A stretch of 64,000 bases of DNA from Bifidobacterium catenulatum PV20-2 (GTDB lineage Bacteria; Actinomycetota; Actinomycetes; Actinomycetales; Bifidobacteriaceae): the NCBI RefSeq assembly GCF_000800455.1, contig NZ_CP007456.1, forward strand, positions 1,116,001 through 1,180,000, read 5' to 3'. Under the pieces are notes generated by a model that was not told the origin of the DNA, searched no databases, and saw nothing but the letters and a program-made list of their open reading frames with translations. How positions within the stretch are numbered: position 1 is the first letter of the stretch; each line of letters starts with the position of its first letter. This document shows, in pieces, positions 8,127 through 18,100 of this stretch. Both the position numbers and the translations under genes were made by a program.

Positions 8127-9226
8127 TGGCCGATAGCGCGTTGGCTGCCGTTCAGGCGTTGGATGACCAGCGGTTGAAGCTGGTTGACGAGTTCGTCCGC
8201 AGGGCTTGGAACATGTGGCGTAGCCTGACTCCTTCCGACTGGTGGAATGATGCGGTGGCCGAGGGGGCGGCTGCTTATGTGACGCAGCAGCATATCGCGT
8301 TCGTGAAGGCTATGCGCCAGCAGGGCATCTCGTATGCGGATACGATGCTGCGTCTGGCCGGTGTGAACGGTTTGGGGGATGTCCCACAATATGAGGTTGT
8401 TCGCGCCAATACGGACCCGTGGCAGGTCGCCATGAGGGTCGCGGACGAGTATCGCACTCAGGCCGTGAAGAATCCTGAGATTCGACCTGCTACGTGGGAT
8501 GAGATTCTGAAGGACGCCGACCAGTCCGCCGCCAACCATGTGAAGGCTTGGCTGATGGCCGCGAAAATCCAGTTGGAGAACAATGCGGTCACTGACGGCT
8601 ATGTTGCTCAGAATCGTGCCATACAGTCGCGTTACAGGAGTTCCGGCGTCGAACGGTATCGGCGTGTGATTCATCCCGAACTGTCGAAGACGGGTTCGTG
8701 TGGTTTGTGTGTCGTGGCCGCTACCAACACGTTCACGAAGGCTGATTTGATGCCCATGCACAACAGATGCAAGTGCACAATTTCTCCGATTACCGCATCG
8801 AATGACCCCGGGTTGAAATTGAACTCGGATGATCTGATGACGATATACAAGGCCGCTGGCAAAACGTCGGGCCGTGATTATTCCACGAGCGCGACGGATT
8901 TGACGAAGCTTCGCGTGAAGGTCGTCAACAATAGCGAGCTTGGGCCTGTGCTGCTTCGCAAGGATGCTCCGGTGAATGGGAACGCGCCGGAATGGCATCT
9001 GCCAGACATGAAGATGACCAGTGCGCAGATGGAGCGCATGTTCGCCCGTGCGACCGAGTTCAACGCCCGGTACAAGGAATTGCTGGATGGTGACAAGGAT
9101 TCGGTTCAATTCCGTTTCGATGGGCGTTCGTATGAGTTCAAAAAGACAGTCCACACTAAGCAGGCTTGGCAGTACGTGCGGAGCCTGTTGGCTTATTCTC
9201 GCGGTTTTTTGGGACTGGCCGCTTAA
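8126..9226 (+). CDS. Minor head / head morphogenesis protein
   Basis: A 366-residue protein overlapping the portal stop (TGATG). The N-terminal half is helical. Around residues 190-225 it shows a compact Cys/His pattern: SCGLCVVAATNTFTK, then MHNRCKCTISP. This pattern is characteristic of phage head morphogenesis proteins encoded next to the portal (SPP1 gp7 / Mu F-like group). These proteins enter the prohead in few copies and help genome ejection or assembly. There is no sign of an added toxin domain at the C-terminus. Confidence 0.8.
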   Translation: MADSALAAVQALDDQRLKLVDEFVRRAWNMWRSLTPSDWWNDAVAEGAAAYVTQQHIAFVKAMRQQGISYADTMLRLAGVNGLGDVPQYEVVRANTDPWQVAMRVADEYRTQAVKNPEIRPATWDEILKDADQSAANHVKAWLMAAKIQLENNAVTDGYVAQNRAIQSRYRSSGVERYRRVIHPELSKTGSCGLCVVAATNTFTKADLMPMHNRCKCTISPITASNDPGLKLNSDDLMTIYKAAGKTSGRDYSTSATDLTKLRVKVVNNSELGPVLLRKDAPVNGNAPEWHLPDMKMTSAQMERMFARATEFNARYKELLDGDKDSVQFRFDGRSYEFKKTVHTKQAWQYVRSLLAYSRGFLGLAA

Positions 9227-9247
9227 ACATTAAGGAGATTGGGTCTT

Positions 9248-9832
9248 ATGGCCTCTCAGGATAATGAAGTCGAATCCGAAAAGGACAAGACTGTTGGTCA
9301 GGCCGGAACGGTCGAGGATGCCGTGGAGGATGCTCGGACCACTCCGGTTGACGAACCCGCCGTTGAGCATGACGCTCCGGCTGATGATAAGGGTTCCGAT
9401 GATTCTTCCAAGCCGTCCGATGGTGACGAGCTTGCCAAATGGAAGGCTATGAGCCGTAAGAACGAAGACCGTGCTTCGGCCAATTACAAGGCTTTCCAGT
9501 CCGCCGATGCGGAGCTTAAGGCCGCGAAGACGCAGATTGCGCGTCTTGAGGCCAAGGCTAAGTATCCGCAGATCACGGACGCTGTTCTTTCCGACCTCTG
9601 CCCCGCAACGGAGCCGGAGGCCATCGCGTCGTGGGCTGAGAAGTATGCGGCGTACAACCCGATTGACACTTCCAAGGTGGAGAGGAAACCGCAGCAGACC
9701 GAGGATGCTTTGGCCCGCAAGGTAGCCATGCAGGCCGAGTTCCCGTCCGGCACCTCGCATCCGAAACGTCAGCCGGGCGACGCTTACAAGCGTGTGATGG
9801 AACGTCAGAAGGCACGTAAGCGCAGCAAGTAG
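9248..9832 (+). CDS. Scaffolding protein
   Basis: A 194-residue protein that is very acidic at the N-terminus, has a central predicted coiled coil (KAFQSADAELKAAKTQIARLEAKAK) and a basic C-terminus ending in RKRSK. This charge layout and the position before the decoration and capsid genes are typical of siphovirus scaffolds, whose basic end binds the capsid protein during prohead assembly. The ATG at 9248 has AAGGAG ten bases upstream; a TTG at 9239 lies too close to it. Confidence 0.8.
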   Translation: MASQDNEVESEKDKTVGQAGTVEDAVEDARTTPVDEPAVEHDAPADDKGSDDSSKPSDGDELAKWKAMSRKNEDRASANYKAFQSADAELKAAKTQIARLEAKAKYPQITDAVLSDLCPATEPEAIASWAEKYAAYNPIDTSKVERKPQQTEDALARKVAMQAEFPSGTSHPKRQPGDAYKRVMERQKARKRSK

Positions 9833-9864
9833 TTTCCTACTGATTCTTTGAAAGGATTGAGCGT

Positions 9865-10449
9865 ATGACTCAAGAGATGGTTCATTCCTCCGGTATCGTC
9901 ACCGTTGAGGAGGACAATTCCTGGCGTCATGGCGAGAAGAACACCAATGATTCGGTGTCCGTCACCATCGTGCCTGAATTGTTCAAGACCACTGACAACA
10001 AGTATCTGACCGGTGTGGGTCCGAAGGCCACGACCGTTTACATTCGTTCCGGCATTCCGCTGGCGAAGATCACTTCCGGCGCGAACGTCGGCTCGTATGG
10101 TCCGTATGACAAGCAGGCCACCGATGGCCGTCAGACCAAGATCGCAGGTCTGCTTGAATCCATGGTGGCCGTGAACATCAACCTGTCCGGCTGGGATGTG
10201 GACGACCCGACCGTGGGCATGACCTATCGTGGCGACATCGTGGCCTCGAATCTTCCGGTGAAGCCGGAGTCCGGTGCTGTGTGGGACGGCGAGTTCTACG
10301 ACGTTGAGGATGACGTTGTGAAGCCGTTGTCCGTTTCGACCGGCGTGACCATCACCGCGATCAAGCTGACCAAGGATGGCACCAATGCCATCACCGGTGG
10401 CACAGCCACCCTCTCCAACGGTAAGACCGTGAACATCACAGTTTCCTGA
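9865..10449 (+). CDS. Head decoration protein
   Basis: A 194-residue, beta-rich protein between scaffold and major capsid, in the slot of a lambda gpD-like decoration protein that stabilises the filled head. The last ~45 residues (about 150-194; TGVTITAIKLTKDGTNAITG and the sequence after it) resemble a small Ig-like or immunodominant add-on. A ribosome site GAAAGGA precedes the ATG. A terminator separates it from the capsid gene. Confidence 0.7.
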   Translation: MTQEMVHSSGIVTVEEDNSWRHGEKNTNDSVSVTIVPELFKTTDNKYLTGVGPKATTVYIRSGIPLAKITSGANVGSYGPYDKQATDGRQTKIAGLLESMVAVNINLSGWDVDDPTVGMTYRGDIVASNLPVKPESGAVWDGEFYDVEDDVVKPLSVSTGVTITAIKLTKDGTNAITGGTATLSNGKTVNITVS

Positions 10450-10483
10450 TTGACGGTCTTTTACTTCTAAACATTTTGTGAAA

Positions 10484-10507
10484 CCCACCCATCGCGGTGG
10501 GTTTTTG
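10484..10507 (+). terminator. Intrinsic terminator before the capsid gene
   Basis: The stem ACCCACC/GGTGGGT with a 6-base loop is followed by TTTT. It lies 20 bases upstream of the capsid start and probably tunes capsid expression or marks an mRNA end. Confidence 0.75.
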
Positions 10508-10527
10508 CGTATCTAAGGAGTTTTTCT

Positions 10528-11591
10528 TGGCTATTGACAAGACTATCATCCCGCCATCCGAGGCGACCGAGGTCGCTCAGGCGGGACATGACTATGTGAA
10601 CGGCATCCTTCCATTGTCGAACATCTTCCCGGTCACCTCCAACGGTGGCGACTGGACCGCTTCGTGGACTCCGGTCATTCCGAAGTCGAAGACCCGTGCG
10701 ATGAAGCATCGTGCGTTGGATGCCGAGATCGGGCACACCAAGTCCGAGACCTCGACCGCTGAGATTCATACCGGACTGTTGCCGTTGTCCGGCATGGACC
10801 ATATCTCCGAGCGTGATATCGCCAAGCATCAGGACGATACCGCCTATATCCACGATCAGGCCGAGGCGAAGTTCGAGGCTCTGGGCCAGCAGGCTGGTGT
10901 GACCGAGGAGTTGGAGCGTTTGCAGTGCTTGGTGACCGGCAAGGTGGTCATCAAGGAGAACGGCGTCAATATGACGTATTCGTTCCAGCGTCCGGGCAAC
11001 CAGCAGAATGTGAAGCCTACCACCACTTGGGATAACGACAAGTCGAATCCGTGCGACGACATCGAAGCCTGGGTGAAGATCATGCGCAAGGCTTACGGTC
11101 GTAAGCCGCACGCCGTCGCCACCACCGGTGTGGTCATCGATGCCATGCGTACCAACGAGTTCTTCCGTACGCAGGTGTCCGGCATGGATTTGGAGCATTC
11201 GAAGACCAAGCTGTCCCGTCAGGAGGTGTTGGACGTGCTTCGTGCGCAGTCCGGCATCACCGACGTGCTTCTGGTCGATGAGGCTTACGAGGATTTGAAG
11301 CTCGACAACACCTTCGACATGGATGCCGATGTTTCCGCCGCGTTCCCGGACAAGACCTTCATCCTGCTTCCGTCGTTCAACGATTCGTCTCTTGGCGCTA
11401 CCCTGTCCGGTCCTACCGCAGAGGCCCAGAACTCCGAGTACGAGATCAACAAGAGCGTGAACGATGGTCTTATCGGCGCTATGTTGTCGCATCAGGCTCC
11501 GTTGAACTACGACATTTGGGTCAACGGCAATTATCTGCCGATTCTGAAGGAGGCCGTCTCGACCTTCAAGGCGGACGTGCTGGGCGAGTAG
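10528..11591 (+). CDS. Major capsid protein (lambda gpE-like)
   Basis: A 354-residue protein following scaffold and decoration genes. The N-terminal region has the GILPLSNIFPV stretch, and the central part (VVIDAMRTNEFF ... ITDVLLVDEAY) and C-terminal part (FPDKTFILLPS) follow the pattern of phage major capsid protein E. It forms the shell of the head. The start is TTG at 10528, with a perfect AAGGAG six bases upstream and no ATG nearby in frame, so a rare start is used for a very abundant protein. Confidence 0.85.
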
Positions 11592-11619
11592 CCTTCTTGA
11601 AGCTTAGGGGGTTTCGCTG

Positions 11620-12054
11620 ATGTCGAATGGTGTTACCGATGCCGTCGATTGGGTGGAATGCTTGGAGCTTCATTGCCTTCCCGACGCCGACGTGTTGAAA
11701 CGGTATCCGAACGCTTGGCTCACGTACATGTGCCATCGTGCGGAGACCGTGGCGTCCACTTCGAGCACGAACTGCTTGCCACGGTTGAAGTCCGGCGACC
11801 TTGACCTTGAGGATTACGAGTTCGTCATCTGTTCGATGGTGTGGCGCGTCATCCGCTATTCGGATATCAAGACCGAATCGAACGGCACGTACCAGTTCAC
11901 GCGTTTCGACCCGCAGGACAATCCGCCAGGCAAGGATGCGTCGCCGAATCTGTATCTGTCGAAAAGGGAGAAGCAGATTCTTGACGGCTATGCGAATGGG
12001 CGCGGGCCTATCGGAACCGTTGGCGTCGGCGTGAACCGTATCTATGGAATGTGA
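11620..12054 (+). CDS. Head-tail connector protein (adaptor position)
   Basis: A 144-residue protein in the first slot after the major capsid. It has a helical N-terminal part (CLPDADVLKRYPNAWLTYMCHRAETV) and a mixed C-terminal part ending in a glycine-rich segment. Position and size match gp15/gp6-type adaptors that extend the portal ring. No specific motif was recognised. A GGGGG-type ribosome site precedes the ATG. Confidence 0.6.
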   Translation: MSNGVTDAVDWVECLELHCLPDADVLKRYPNAWLTYMCHRAETVASTSSTNCLPRLKSGDLDLEDYEFVICSMVWRVIRYSDIKTESNGTYQFTRFDPQDNPPGKDASPNLYLSKREKQILDGYANGRGPIGTVGVGVNRIYGM

Positions 12055-12611
12055 TGCCTATGTCTCGTGAAACATGGGATTTGGGGCATCCTTACGATAA
12101 GTCCGGCTCCGATGCCGTTGTGGAGCATCCTTACAAGGATGTCACGGTTCCTTGGGTGAAGCCTGATTCGATTCTGTATCGGGACAAGGTGATCGTCGTG
12201 TTGTACACGGTCCGTCGTGGGCCTCATGGCACGACGTATGTGCCCGGCAAGGCTTACTGGTGCTGGTGTTCCATCGAGGGCCGCGAGCAGCAGGCCGGCA
12301 TGTTTTCCATTTCCGGTGCCGAGGATAAGTCGCCGCAGACTTGGGGTGGTTTGCGTGAGGTCACGCCGTCTCAGGTCGCTGCCGTGGAATGGCATGGCGA
12401 TATCCATACGGAGGTCTGGTATCAGGGCGACTGCTACGACGTTGACGGCGCTCCGACGTTCCGTCAGCATGGCGAGGTTCCACACTATGAGATGCATATT
12501 CGGCGTAACGCCGACTATTCGCAGATTCCTGTGGGGTTGCGTCCGAAGCCTCCCGCACCGGACCCTGACGACCATGTGTGGGGTGAGGCCGATGGCAAGA
12601 GTTTTCATTGA
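12054..12611 (+). CDS. Head-tail joining protein (stopper position)
   Basis: A 185-residue protein whose ATG overlaps the previous stop (TGATG). It is rich in beta strand and Trp (WCWCSIEGREQQAGMFSI ... AAVEWHGDIHTEVWYQGDCYDVDG), which fits small barrel-like head completion or stopper proteins found in this slot. The C-terminus is Pro-rich (GLRPKPPAPDPDD). A second ATG at 12060 is possible. The role is inferred from gene order. Confidence 0.55.
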   Translation: MPMSRETWDLGHPYDKSGSDAVVEHPYKDVTVPWVKPDSILYRDKVIVVLYTVRRGPHGTTYVPGKAYWCWCSIEGREQQAGMFSISGAEDKSPQTWGGLREVTPSQVAAVEWHGDIHTEVWYQGDCYDVDGAPTFRQHGEVPHYEMHIRRNADYSQIPVGLRPKPPAPDPDDHVWGEADGKSFH

Positions 12612-12933
12612 CCGTGATCTGAGCACGAAGGTGGCCGAATGGTTCGGCCCGCAGGCCACGTCGGAGAAGGCCGACGAGGTGCTTGCGGATGCGAGGATGC
12701 TTGCAACCGCGCGCGCCGAGGGCCGCGACCCGGGTATTCCGGTCGCGAAGGACCTGAGTCTTGAGAAGCGTTACCACGGCATCGACACCGACGTGTGCCT
12801 TGACGTGGAGGGGCGTGACGGGTCGAATGTGGCCGTCGAGCATGAGTGGGGCGCATGGAACGTGCAGCGCCGCCATTGGGTCGAGGGCCATCATGTGATG
12901 CGTGACGCGGCCCGTATGAACGGTGGTGTCTGA
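12592..12933 (+). CDS. Small head-tail completion protein
   Basis: A 113-residue protein starting inside the end of the previous gene (20-bp overlap), with GTGAGG just before the ATG. It has an alpha-rich N-terminus (STKVAEWFGPQATSEKADEVLADARML) and a His/Trp-rich end (EWGAWNVQRRHWVEGHHVM). It resembles the short proteins of unknown structure that sit between stopper and tail terminator in actinobacterial siphophages. Function is assigned by order only. Confidence 0.6.
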   Translation: MARVFIDRDLSTKVAEWFGPQATSEKADEVLADARMLATARAEGRDPGIPVAKDLSLEKRYHGIDTDVCLDVEGRDGSNVAVEHEWGAWNVQRRHWVEGHHVMRDAARMNGGV

Positions 12934-13424
12934 TGCCGCTGATTCAGCCTGATTACGAGCGTTACCCGCAGGAGCGTCCGATGGTTGACTTCGATTCGCT
13001 CGTGTACACGCTTCTGACCGCTGGTTTCACTGACAATGCGCATTGGCCTGACGTGCATGTGCTCAACGAGGTCGATGTGGATGTCGATGCGTGGGCCTCG
13101 TTCTCGAACATCGTGTTGTTCCATTCGAACGCTCCGACCATGGCTACCGGCAATCATTCGACCGGCGTGTGGGATTGCGATATCGACATCATCGTCGCCA
13201 CGAACGACGCCGACCGCTCTTTCGGCTTGGCGCAGGAAGTGTACCAGCAGATCATGCAGTGGCCGCGTTACGGACGTACCGATTATGGCCGTGTGATTCG
13301 GATTGTCGGCAATCCCGGTTTTGGCAAGAGCGCCGGTGGCAAGCAGGCCACGGGCAAGAAGGTGAAGCAGTATTCCGCTTCCTCGTTCACCGTCCGCGCG
13401 GAGGATTCGCTTCGCGTTGGATGA
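12933..13424 (+). CDS. Tail terminator / tail completion protein
   Basis: A 163-residue protein overlapping the previous stop by one base (TGATG). An alpha/beta arrangement with DVHVLNEVDVDVDAW and STGVWDCDIDIIVATNDADRSFGLAQEVY is typical of tail terminator proteins (lambda gpU-like position). These cap the tail tube and join it to the head. A terminator and then the major tail gene follow. Confidence 0.65.
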   Translation: MPLIQPDYERYPQERPMVDFDSLVYTLLTAGFTDNAHWPDVHVLNEVDVDVDAWASFSNIVLFHSNAPTMATGNHSTGVWDCDIDIIVATNDADRSFGLAQEVYQQIMQWPRYGRTDYGRVIRIVGNPGFGKSAGGKQATGKKVKQYSASSFTVRAEDSLRVG

Positions 13425-13445
13425 TTTTCCGTTTTTTCGTTTTCA

Positions 13446-13471
13446 AGCCTCGCCATGTGCGGGGCTTTTTT
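13446..13471 (+). terminator. Intrinsic terminator before the major tail gene
   Basis: The stem AGCCTCGC/GCGGGGCT (one G-T pair) is followed by a run of T. It separates connector genes from the major tail gene. Confidence 0.75.
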
Positions 13472-13486
13472 GTAAGGAGATATGAG

Positions 13487-14083
13487 ATGGCGTTTAATGA
13501 CGACGCTACTTTGATTGCCACTTACGGCACTTTGTTCTACGCTCCGGTCGGAACCGCTCTCCCGGCTAACGGCGCTAAGGCGTTCAAGTTGAACTCGGAC
13601 ACCATTCCAGCAGAGGGCAGTGGTGGTGGCGCTTGGAAGAATCTGGGGCATACTTCCGCCGACAACAAGATTTCGTTCTCGTTCGATGGCGGCGACGCGA
13701 CCACGCATAATTCGTGGGCACGTAAGAACCTGCGTACCACTTACGCCGATTCGACCTGCACCATCACCGCGAAATCGTTGCAGTTGGATGGCGACACTCT
13801 GAAGCTGATCTACAACGGCAATGACGAGGATGGCGGCGTCGGCGTGGGCATCACCAAGAAGCCGCAGACGTTCAGCCTGTTCCTGTTGGCTCAGGAGTCC
13901 GCCGATGATGATTCGGACATCCGTTTCGGCGCTTTGTTCCGCAAGGTTTCCGTGACCTTCGATGGCGGTCCTGATTTCTCTGGCGATGATTTCGTCGAGC
14001 AGGGCATGACCGGCGAGGTGGAGACCGTCGCCGGCAAGAAGCCGATTGTGTTCTTCGAGGCTTCGAAGATGAAGCAGTCCTGA
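13487..14083 (+). CDS. Major tail tube protein
   Basis: A 198-residue, beta-rich acidic protein between the tail terminator and the chaperones, the invariant place of the tail tube subunit. It has segments typical of tube proteins: GTLFYAPVGTALP, an N-terminal loop, and TFSLFLLAQESADDDSDIRFGALFRKVSVTFDGG. AAGGAG lies seven bases upstream of the ATG at 13487. The longer upstream frame runs through the tail terminator gene and is not coding. Confidence 0.85.
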   Translation: MAFNDDATLIATYGTLFYAPVGTALPANGAKAFKLNSDTIPAEGSGGGAWKNLGHTSADNKISFSFDGGDATTHNSWARKNLRTTYADSTCTITAKSLQLDGDTLKLIYNGNDEDGGVGVGITKKPQTFSLFLLAQESADDDSDIRFGALFRKVSVTFDGGPDFSGDDFVEQGMTGEVETVAGKKPIVFFEASKMKQS

Positions 14084-14111
14084 TCGAGGCTGTTTCCTCT
14101 TCGCTCTGACG

Positions 14112-14144
14112 CCGGACCCCTGTTTCTCCTATCCGGGGGTTCCG
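14112..14144 (+). terminator. Stem-loop after the major tail gene
   Basis: CCGGACCCC pairs with a GGGGGTTCCGG strand (small bulge) across a 13-base loop and is followed by a pyrimidine-rich tail with few T in a row. It is probably a partial terminator that reduces read-through to the less abundant chaperones. Confidence 0.45.
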
Positions 14145-14208
14145 GTCCTTTCCCGTTCTTCGTTGACGGAAGATAGGAGATTTTCAATGCTTTCAGATAG
14201 GAGAAAAC

Positions 14209-14661
14209 ATGGTTGACGAGACCGTTGAAGAGAATACCGCCACCGGGTCCGATGATTTCCGTATCCCGGAGACTTGGACGGAACTGTGCGAGAACGAGCC
14301 GCTGTTCTCGCTTCTGCCGCCTCTGGCCCCTGCTGAACGCCTCTCGTTCAAGCAGGCCGCACAACTGCGCAAACTGTCCGGCATGGCCGGTTTCACGCTC
14401 AACGCCGACATCAACGGCCCCGAAGCCAAGTCCTTGGACGACATCGAGGCGAAGATCGACGAGCGTATGGAGTTCGTCGGCACGGCTTTGGATTGGGTCA
14501 AGTCGCTGACCGACGAGCCGGACAAGGTTGACGAGTGGACGACCGGCATCGGATTGGATGAACTGTTCTGGCTCATCGAGGCGATTCTCATGTTCTACAC
14601 GGACCAACTGGGAAAATCGCTCGCTTCGAAGCGCAAGTCCGCGTCCACCCGGTCGAACTGA
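14209..14661 (+). CDS. Tail assembly chaperone, short form (G-like)
   Basis: A 150-residue acidic protein (SFKQAAQLRKLSGMAGFTLNADINGPEAK ... GLDELFWLIEAILMFY) in the slot before the tape measure gene. It corresponds to lambda gpG, which coats the tape measure protein during tail assembly. Near its end lies the slippery heptamer GGGAAAA (14610-14616), from which a -1 shift gives the long form. GGAG precedes the ATG. Confidence 0.8.
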   Translation: MVDETVEENTATGSDDFRIPETWTELCENEPLFSLLPPLAPAERLSFKQAAQLRKLSGMAGFTLNADINGPEAKSLDDIEAKIDERMEFVGTALDWVKSLTDEPDKVDEWTTGIGLDELFWLIEAILMFYTDQLGKSLASKRKSASTRSN

Positions 14662-15050
14662 CCTCCGACTTCCAACGTTTCTATGGTCTGGACATAACCG
14701 GCGCGAGACTGAATCCCACCCGCGCCGAACGCCTCACGGCGGGGCTGATGGCAATGCCTGACAGCCTGTACAGGGCACGGATATTGGAAGACGAGCCTCC
14801 AACCACGTCCGATGAATCCAAGACAGACAAGCCGACCGTACTGCCATGGCTTGGATGGGATTCGAAGACGATGGTCGCCGTTGAGGTTCGCAACATGATG
14901 AACGCGGTGATTACCGCGAAATACGGGGGCAAGAATGCCAGACCGCATCCACTGCTCCCTCCCGGCGCTGACAAGGAGCCGCCTCGCCGGGAGAACGAAG
15001 GTACAGCGGAGAACTTCGAACGCATGTTCACGAAGTTCCACATGACCTGA
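14209..15050 (+). CDS. Tail assembly chaperone, frameshifted long form (GT-like)
   Basis: A -1 slip at GGGAAAA (14610-14616) moves ribosomes into a frame that is open from there to 15050. The product is about 280 residues. The new part contains VHPVELTSDFQRFYGLDITG and RAERLTAGLMAMPDSLYRAR, a typical start of the T-like chaperone domain. The T domain recruits tail tube subunits to the tape measure complex. No good ribosome site exists for independent translation of the 3' frame from 14748, which supports frameshifting as the main route. Confidence 0.8.
14610..14616 (+). promoter_or_regulatory. Programmed -1 ribosomal frameshift site
   Basis: GGGAAAA fits the XXXYYYZ slippery pattern and is placed in the reading phase needed for a tandem -1 slip (G GGA AAA to GGG AAA). 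It sits in the tail chaperone gene where such sites are conserved in dsDNA tailed phages. Confidence 0.8.
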
Positions 15051-15061
15051 TTCTGAACAAA

Positions 15062-15085
15062 CCCCCACATTCCAGTGGGGGTTTT
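15062..15085 (+). terminator. Intrinsic terminator before the tape measure gene
   Basis: A perfect CCCCCAC/GTGGGGG stem with a 6-base loop is followed by TTTT. Confidence 0.8.
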
Positions 15086-15116
15086 CTATTTCCGTCTTTC
15101 TTTCTGGGGGTTGCCT

Positions 15117-18100
15117 ATGGCTGGCGAGCATCGCGCCGGTACGGTCGTCGTTCGTGTCACTGCGGATACGAAGGGTTTCCGCCGTCAGGTCGAGGAGGCC
15201 GCACGCGGCATAGGCGACCTCGACGTGAACGCGGCATTCGAACCTGACACCGCCCAGCTTGAACGCGCCTACCGCGAATGGAACGGCAAGAACGCCTCCA
15301 TACAATTCAATTTCAAACCCAATACGAAGAGCATCGACCCGTGGATGAAACGGTTCGAACAGCAGGAGGAACGCCTTCGACGCGGCCTCACGCTCAAACC
15401 GGACTTCGATCCGTCCAAATTGAGCCGTGGCCTGTCCGAGTTCAATTCCCGCACCAACACGGCCCTCCGTGGCAACGGACTGCTGAACTCGAAGCTGATC
15501 GAAAAGAACCTCGACCAGACCGTCAAGGCGTTCGACGCCAAAGGCCGCGAGCTGGCCGACACATCCTTCTTCAAGAAGTCGGCCCTCCAAAAAACCGAAC
15601 AGCTTTCGTTCGCGACAAGCCTCGACAAGACCGTCGATAAGTACCGCGAGAAGAAGATGGACCTGTACCAGCAGGTCCGTGGACTCATCAAAGGCAACGA
15701 ACACCTCTCCAACGAGCAGATACGCCAATTCGAGAAACTGTCCAACCGAATCGTCAAAACCCGCAACGACATTCGCGGACTGAAAGGCGACCTCGCCAAG
15801 GCCACCCGCGAAGTCGAACGCCTCGACGCGCAACGCCTTGAGATGAAGACGAAGAAGCTCCCGACATCCGACCTGTGGAAACAGGAACGCGAAGCCGCGA
15901 AGCAGGCCACAGCAGCCAACAAGGCGCTCGCCGTTCAGGAGAAGGAGCTTGGCAGGCTCCGTAAGGCGCAGTCGTCGCTTGTGGACATCGCGTCCGATGG
16001 TGATGCGAAGCGTGTATCGAAGATGACCCGTCAGGTGCGTGCCCTTGAGGAGAGCATCGTCACCGCTGGCAATTCGCTGTCGAACTTCTCCAAGGCCCGT
16101 GACACGGCTTTGGGGCTGCATCAGAAGCAGGAGACGTATGCCGACTGGTTCAAGGGCCAGCAGGTCGCGTCGTCGCGTTTCGCGAAGGAGATCGACGCGC
16201 AGCAGGCCGAGATGGCCCGCGAGTCGAAGAAGGCTAGGGACGAGTGGTCCCGTCCGGTTGACTCCACGGCCATCGCCCGCGAGCGGTTCGCTGAGTCGCG
16301 GCGTGAGGCCGAGAACCTTATCGACACGTATCGTGGCGTGCGCAAGGAGCTTGAGTCCGACGTGTCCGCCATGAAGCGGAACAACCGGAACTGGTTCGAC
16401 CTTGACGAGTACAAGCGCACCGTCAAGATGCTTGGCGAGATCGACGACCGTATCGAGAAGCTGAAGAAGAGTCCGGTCACAAAGGCGACCCGTCTTGAGG
16501 GTTCCGATTTCCAGAAGCGTCTCGCCGACCTGTATTCGAGGAACGGCGTCCGTAATCGTGAGGATATCCGGCTTCGTTTCGTCGCGGAGAATCTGAACGA
16601 GGTCAGGTCGAAGATCGAGGCGTTCAAACGTCGCGGCGTCGATGTTCCGGTCACGTTGAAGGCCGAACTGCGGGAGATGTACCGTCAGCTGGCCTATTAC
16701 CAGCGTCTTCTGAAGGATAATCCGAAGGCGCGGGTGAAGATCGATGTCGAAGGTGATTTCGCCCGCCTGAACCGTGATATCGAACGGTTCGAGACGCAGC
16801 GTGTGAAGGTCGAGTTCTATGAGGATGGCGCTGACGAGATACGCCGCACCATGCGTGAGCTTGAACATAAGAGGCTCGATGTTCCGGTCACGTTGAAGGC
16901 CGAGTATTCGAACGTCGAAGCCGAGATGCGCCGGTATGCGGAGAAGCTGAAATCCAATCCCGATGCGGAGATTCCGGCGAAGCTCCATATCGACAAGAAG
17001 CACGCCGAGGAGGAGCTGAAGAGGTTCCAAGAAAAGAACGACACCCTTGATATGGATGTCGATCTTGAGACCGCTTTGGCCCGCGCCCATCTCGCTTACT
17101 TCACACGCCCGCGCACGATTGACATTTTCGCGGAGTTCAAAGGCACTGATCTCGGTAAGATCATGAGCGGCATGACCGCTGGTGCCACGGGTGTCCGTGG
17201 CGTGCAGAACGAGTGGCAGAAGCTCGTGAACATGTTCGACAGGTTCGATGAGGTCGTGCCGAAGTGGAGTCTGCTGGGCGCGGTGTTCGCGTCCGCTGGC
17301 GCTGGCGCGTTGAACCTGTCCCGTACCGCTGGCAGTGCCGGCGCTTCTCTGGTGATGATGAGCAAGGCGGCTTTGGCCGCTCCGGGCGCACTGTTGGGTG
17401 TGGCCGCTGCTTTCGGCGCCGGATATTCCGCTGTGAAGAATTACGCGGATTATATCGACGTGTCCACTACGAAGTTGGATGGCTTGCAAAAGAAGCTGTC
17501 CGATTCGTTCTGGTCTGAGGCGAAGCAGCCGGTCATCGACATGATGAACGCCTTGGGTGGCAACGGGTTCGTTGACGGTATGGAGAAGGTTTCTTCCGCC
17601 GAAGGCAAGATAGCCGCGAACGCCGCGAAGATAGTCGCTCAAGGCGAATACGTGTCCCGTATCAATTCGATTCTTGGCAATACGGTCAAGGGCGTGGACG
17701 CGATTGACCCTGGCGTTCAGGCTGTCACCGCTTCCGTTGTGAGGCTTGGCGATAGTAGCAGCTCGTATCTGCCGCGCATGGCTAACTATGTGAGCCGTAA
17801 CGCGACGCTGATGGCGCAGTGGGTCGATGAGGCGGAGCGTACCGGCAAGGTCACCCAGGCCATGGAGAAGGCCATCGAGCAGGGTGGCTATCTCATGTCG
17901 AGCGTCAAGTCGGCTGGTGGCATCCTCAAGGGCACGTTCGGCACGTTGGCCGAGGGCGAGAATGGCATCGAGAAGTTCTCCGACGCTTTGAGTCGTGCAG
18001 ACAGGGCCGTGAACGGCGTGAAGTTCCAAGCCACGTTGGCCGCGTGGGCCGATGGTGCGAAGCAGGCTTCGGGCAAGTTCCATGATTCGTTCCGTGAGGT

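Noticed and set aside
13091..13486. Longer frame joined to the major tail gene
   Set aside because: It overlaps the tail terminator gene and a terminator in another frame; AAGGAG and ATG 13487 mark the true start.
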